This document shows positions 44,870 through 48,538 of a stretch of 48,538 nucleotides of DNA, in pieces. A program made the translations under genes and the position numbers. Numbering within the stretch: position 1 is the stretch's first letter; every line of letters starts with the position of its first letter. Source of the DNA: Gemmatimonadota bacterium (lineage in GTDB: Bacteria > Gemmatimonadota > Gemmatimonadetes > Longimicrobiales > Gaopeijiaceae); the NCBI GenBank assembly GCA_007121775.1, contig SKJY01000002.1, positions 1 through 48,538 of the forward strand. The letters run 5' to 3'. The notes under the pieces were generated by a model. The model ran no database searches. It saw nothing but the letters and a program-made list of their open reading frames with translations, and was not told the origin of the DNA.

Positions 44870-47233
44870 ATGCTGGCCCGCCACGTCATCCCCCTTCCGG
44901 AGCACATCTACCCGGCCGATGAATGGCGCATCGTCGAGTCCCGTTTCGACCCCAGCCACATGGCCAGGGCTGAGACCATCTTCGCCCAGTCCAACGGTTT
45001 CGTGGGGCTCCGCGCAACTCCGGAGGAAGGTCGCCCTTCCCTCTCCCCGGGAACCTTCGTCAATGGCTTCCACGAGACCTGGCCCATCAAGCATGCGGAG
45101 GAAGCTTACGGGCTCGCCCGGACAGGGCAGACCATCGTCAACGTACCGGATGTGAGCGTCTTCAAGCTCTATGTGGACGATGAGCCCCTGGTCCTCTCCT
45201 TCGCCCATCTGTGGGACTACCGGAGAGTGTTGGACATGCGGGCCGGCACTCTCACCCGGGAGCTGATCTGGTCCACTCCCGGTGGCAAGAAGGTCCAGGT
45301 GCGCACGACCCGCATGGTTTCGTTTCGGGACCGGCACCTGGTTCTCATGGACTATGAGGTCAGCCTGCTGGAGGGGAGCGCGCCTGTCACCATCGTCTCC
45401 AAGGTCCTGAACCGGCAGGACACGGTTCCCGACGACGAACCGGCCCCCTCCTTCGCCGATCCACGGCTCGCCCGGCAGTTCCCCGAACGGGTCCTCCACT
45501 GCAAGGTCGCCCAGGCCAGGGACCACCGGATCCTCCTGGGCTACCGGACTGGACGAAGCGGGATGACGCTGGGTGTGGGGGTGGACCACGTCATCGATAC
45601 CCGTGCCTCACACACGGTGGAGGTGGAGGCGGACGGGGATCTCTCGCGCCTCGTCCTCACCGCCGAGGTGGGCCCCGGTGAAGCCATCCGGATGACCAAG
45701 TACGCCGCATACCAGACCTCCAGCGTGGTGCCGGCGGCGGAGTTGGCCGACCGCTGTGCCCGGACGCTGGACCGGGCAGTGCGGCAGGGGGTGGAGCACC
45801 ACCTGACGGCGCAACGCGGCGAACTGGACCGATTCTGGGACCGAGCCGATGTCCGGATCTCCAACGGCCCCGAGACCGCCCGCACCCGCCAGGCAATCCG
45901 GTGGAACCTCTTCCAGTTGGCACAGGCCACCTGGCGGGCCGAGGGGACGGGCGTCCCGGCCAAGGGGCTCACCGGGCAGGCCTACGAGGGCCATTTCTTC
46001 TGGGACACGGAAATCTACGTTCTCCCCTTCCTGGCCTTCACCCACCCCCGCATCGCCCGGAATCTCCTCCGCCTTCGTCACTCCATGCTGGGTCGGGCCC
46101 GGGCCCGGGCTCGGGAGCTCAGGCAGAGGGGTGCCCTCTTCCCCTGGCGCACCATCAACGGGGATGAGGCCTCGGCCTACTACCAGGCCGGAACCGCGCA
46201 ATACCACATCAATGCGGACATCGCCTACGCCGTCCTCAGGTACGTGGAGATCCGGGGGGATACCGACTTCATGGATCGGTGGGGCGCGGAGCTTCTGGTG
46301 GAGACGGCGAGGATGTGGGCCGATCTGGGGTTCTATGGGGACGACGGTCGCTTCCACATCCACGGGGTCACCGGACCGGATGAATACACCACGGTGGTGA
46401 ACGACAACGCCTTCACGAACCTCATGGCTCGCCTCAACCTCTTCACTGCGGCGGGTGTGGTCCGGGAGATGGCCAAGCGGAATCCGGAGGGGTTCCATGC
46501 CCTGGCCGACGCCACCGACCTCCTTCTGGATGAAGCCCAGGTGTGGGAAGAGGCGGCCCGGGCCATGTACATCCCCTACGACCAGGAGCGAGGAATCCTC
46601 CCACAGGACGCAGCCTTTCTGGAGCGGGAACGATGGGATCTGCGCGCCACCCCCCGGGAGTGCTTCCCCCTACTCCTCCACTTCCACCCCCTCACCATCT
46701 ATCGGCACCAGGTCATCAAGCAAGCCGATGTGGTGTTGGCCTTATTCCTCCTGGATGATGAATTCGGCCTGGACGAGAAACGCAGGAACTTCCGGTACTA
46801 CGATCCCCTCACCACCGGCGATTCGTCCCTTTCGGCCGCCGTGCAGAGTATCGTGGCGGCGGAGATCGGCGATGAGGAGAAGGCTCTTGAGTACTTCGAC
46901 TACGCCCTGATGATGGATCTGGGCGATGTGGCGGGAAATGTCTCCGACGGCGTCCACGTCGCCTCCACCGGTGGAGTCTGGCAGGCTCTGGTTTTCGGTT
47001 TCGGTGGGGTCCGGGACCGGGCAGGGCGGCTCGAAGTGAATCCGGCGCTCCCCTCCCAGTGGGACTCACTCGCGTTCTCTCTGCGGTACCGGGATCGGCA
47101 GGTCCGGATCCACCTGGAACAGGCCGGGGGACGAATCTCCCTGGAAGAAGGGGAACCCCTGCAGATCCGGGTCCGGGGGGAAGACCATACACTGGAGCCA
47201 GGGGAGACGCTCCGGTTGCCGCCCGCCTCCTGA
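44870..47233 (+). CDS. GH65 family disaccharide phosphorylase/hydrolase
   Basis: [73 protein letters not shown]. Confidence 0.94.
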   Translation: MLARHVIPLPEHIYPADEWRIVESRFDPSHMARAETIFAQSNGFVGLRATPEEGRPSLSPGTFVNGFHETWPIKHAEEAYGLARTGQTIVNVPDVSVFKLYVDDEPLVLSFAHLWDYRRVLDMRAGTLTRELIWSTPGGKKVQVRTTRMVSFRDRHLVLMDYEVSLLEGSAPVTIVSKVLNRQDTVPDDEPAPSFADPRLARQFPERVLHCKVAQARDHRILLGYRTGRSGMTLGVGVDHVIDTRASHTVEVEADGDLSRLVLTAEVGPGEAIRMTKYAAYQTSSVVPAAELADRCARTLDRAVRQGVEHHLTAQRGELDRFWDRADVRISNGPETARTRQAIRWNLFQLAQATWRAEGTGVPAKGLTGQAYEGHFFWDTEIYVLPFLAFTHPRIARNLLRLRHSMLGRARARARELRQRGALFPWRTINGDEASAYYQAGTAQYHINADIAYAVLRYVEIRGDTDFMDRWGAELLVETARMWADLGFYGDDGRFHIHGVTGPDEYTTVVNDNAFTNLMARLNLFTAAGVVREMAKRNPEGFHALADATDLLLDEAQVWEEAARAMYIPYDQERGILPQDAAFLERERWDLRATPRECFPLLLHFHPLTIYRHQVIKQADVVLALFLLDDEFGLDEKRRNFRYYDPLTTGDSSLSAAVQSIVAAEIGDEEKALEYFDYALMMDLGDVAGNVSDGVHVASTGGVWQALVFGFGGVRDRAGRLEVNPALPSQWDSLAFSLRYRDRQVRIHLEQAGGRISLEEGEPLQIRVRGEDHTLEPGETLRLPPAS

Positions 47234-47508
47234 GCGAGCCTTGGAGTCAGGCGGTGCTCCGGCACCTGGTCCGCAAACCCGTCCAACTCGTTGGAGTTTG
47301 GTGGTGAAAGACGTTGGACCCCTTCCCGCGAGGGGATGGAACCCCCACCGCCCCGGGTCTATCTTTTTCGGTGTCGGGAGCGGCCGCGGTTCGCGATTCC
47401 GGAGCCCTCCGGGATCATCATCCGCCCTCGACGCTTCCCGTTTCCGGCCCGCCCCCTGTGCGGTGGACGCCGGTCCAGAGCGACCCTTCCGGAAGGAGTT
47501 GGCCGCCC

Positions 47509-48538
47509 ATGCGAGCTTTCCTGTCTGCCCTCCCCCTCCTGCTCCTCTTCTCCTGGATCTCTCCTGCCCCGGTCCAGGCCCAGACCCTGGCCACCGATGA
47601 CCCGGTGCTACAGGGAATCTGGGAACGAGCCATGCACCACTCCCAGGTGGAAGACCTGGCCCAGATACTTACTGACTCCATTGGTCCTCGCCTGGTGGGG
47701 ACCCCAGGTATCGACCGTGCACATGACTGGGTCGTACGCCAGTTCAACGAGTGGGGGGTCGAGGCCGAGAACCGGCAATACGGTACCTGGCAGGGATGGC
47801 GCCGGGGGATCAGCCACATCGACATGCTGGAGCCTTGGGTCCGCTCCCTCGAGGGAATCAATCTGGCGTGGAGCGCCGCCACCGATGGTCCCGTCACCGG
47901 CGATGTGGTGGTCCTACCCGAGTTCGAGAGCGCCGAGGCCTTCGAGGCCTGGCTCCCCTCAGTGGCTGGCCGCTTTGTCATGATCTCCCTGGCTCCCTTC
48001 TCGTGCCGACCGGAGAGCAACTGGGAAGAGCACGCCACCCCCGAATCACTGGAGCGGTACCGGGAGCGCCGGGCAGAGGAGATGCAGGCGTGGAATGCCC
48101 GGATCCAGGCTACGGGCGCCGGAGCCCAGAACCTCCCCCTCCGATTGGAGGCGGCGGGGGCCGCAGGGATCGTAACCATCAACTGGGCAGGTGGATGGGG
48201 GACGAACCGGATCTTCAGCTCCCGCACCCGGGAGATCCCTACCTTCGAGCTCTCCTGCGAGGACTATGGGATGCTCTTCCGGCTGGCCTCCCGGGGCCAG
48301 GGACCGGTATTGCGGGTGAACTTCGAAGCCGAGTTCCTGGGTGAGGTTCCCGTCTTCAACACCATCGCCACCATCCCTGGAACGGAACTCCCCGAAGAGT
48401 ACGTAGTGCTTTCGGCACACATCGACACCTGGGACGGCGCCCCGGGCGGAACGGACAACACCACCGGCGTCTCCCTCATGATGGAGGCCGTCCGGATCCT
48501 GCGGGAGGTGTACCCCGAGCCGAAGCGCACCATCATCG
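47509..48538 (+). CDS. M28 family zinc peptidase, 3'-truncated by window edge
   Basis: Signal peptide MRAFLSALPLLLLFSWISPAPVQA; PA-like insert; YVVLSAHIDTWDGAPGGTDNTTGVSLMMEAVRIL metal-binding motif; no stop before the window end. Confidence 0.92.
   Translation, partial: MRAFLSALPLLLLFSWISPAPVQAQTLATDDPVLQGIWERAMHHSQVEDLAQILTDSIGPRLVGTPGIDRAHDWVVRQFNEWGVEAENRQYGTWQGWRRGISHIDMLEPWVRSLEGINLAWSAATDGPVTGDVVVLPEFESAEAFEAWLPSVAGRFVMISLAPFSCRPESNWEEHATPESLERYRERRAEEMQAWNARIQATGAGAQNLPLRLEAAGAAGIVTINWAGGWGTNRIFSSRTREIPTFELSCEDYGMLFRLASRGQGPVLRVNFEAEFLGEVPVFNTIATIPGTELPEEYVVLSAHIDTWDGAPGGTDNTTGVSLMMEAVRILREVYPEPKRTII

Noticed and set aside
44671-44907. Arg-rich 78-aa ORF (12 Arg) ending at the argG start, considered as an arginine leader peptide
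   Set aside because: Arg is common in any GC-rich frame, the Arg codons are not clustered, and no terminator/antiterminator pair precedes argG.
43412-45589. 725-aa ORF in the track for argG
   Set aside because: Over-extended upstream; ArgG homology begins at about 44674 and the extension overlaps the GH65 gene on the other strand.

Overview
GC-rich bacterial chromosomal window with gene content and style resembling Gemmatimonadota (phylum is inference only). About 37 protein-coding genes are supported; no rRNA, tRNA, CRISPR array or transposase was found. Main blocks: (1) a 5'-truncated S9 peptidase; (2) a minus-strand operon with 4-bp overlaps: M30-like metalloprotease with Ig/IPT domains, lipoprotein, TspO, YhbY; (3) a NUDIX hydrolase and an NlpE-like lipoprotein; (4) an Mrp-type cation/proton antiporter operon (E-F-G-MbhD-MbhE-B-C-D-D-small ORF-D) with three antiporter-like subunits and no fused MrpA; (5) tkt, leuS, a DUF983 protein, an aminopeptidase, a rhodanese and a DUF4015 protein; (6) an MFS transporter and an ABC exporter; (7) a complete-looking his operon, hisG-D-C-H-A-B-F-IE; (8) a sulfur module: two YeeE/YedE proteins, an ETHE1-like MBL-rhodanese-rhodanese protein and a SulP transporter; (9) an alkaline phosphatase, argG, a GH65 phosphorylase and a 3'-truncated M28 peptidase. 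The most striking signal is upstream of hisG on the minus strand: a classical ribosome-mediated his attenuator. It has a 27-aa leader ORF with 5 His codons (MRQASLHPVHHRRHAPHGGRVRGGVCG), a perfect 12-bp terminator stem followed by U7, and mutually exclusive protector and antiterminator pairings. The promoter (TTGACC-17-TAGCTT) would start transcription at the leader-peptide ATG, so the leader may be leaderless.
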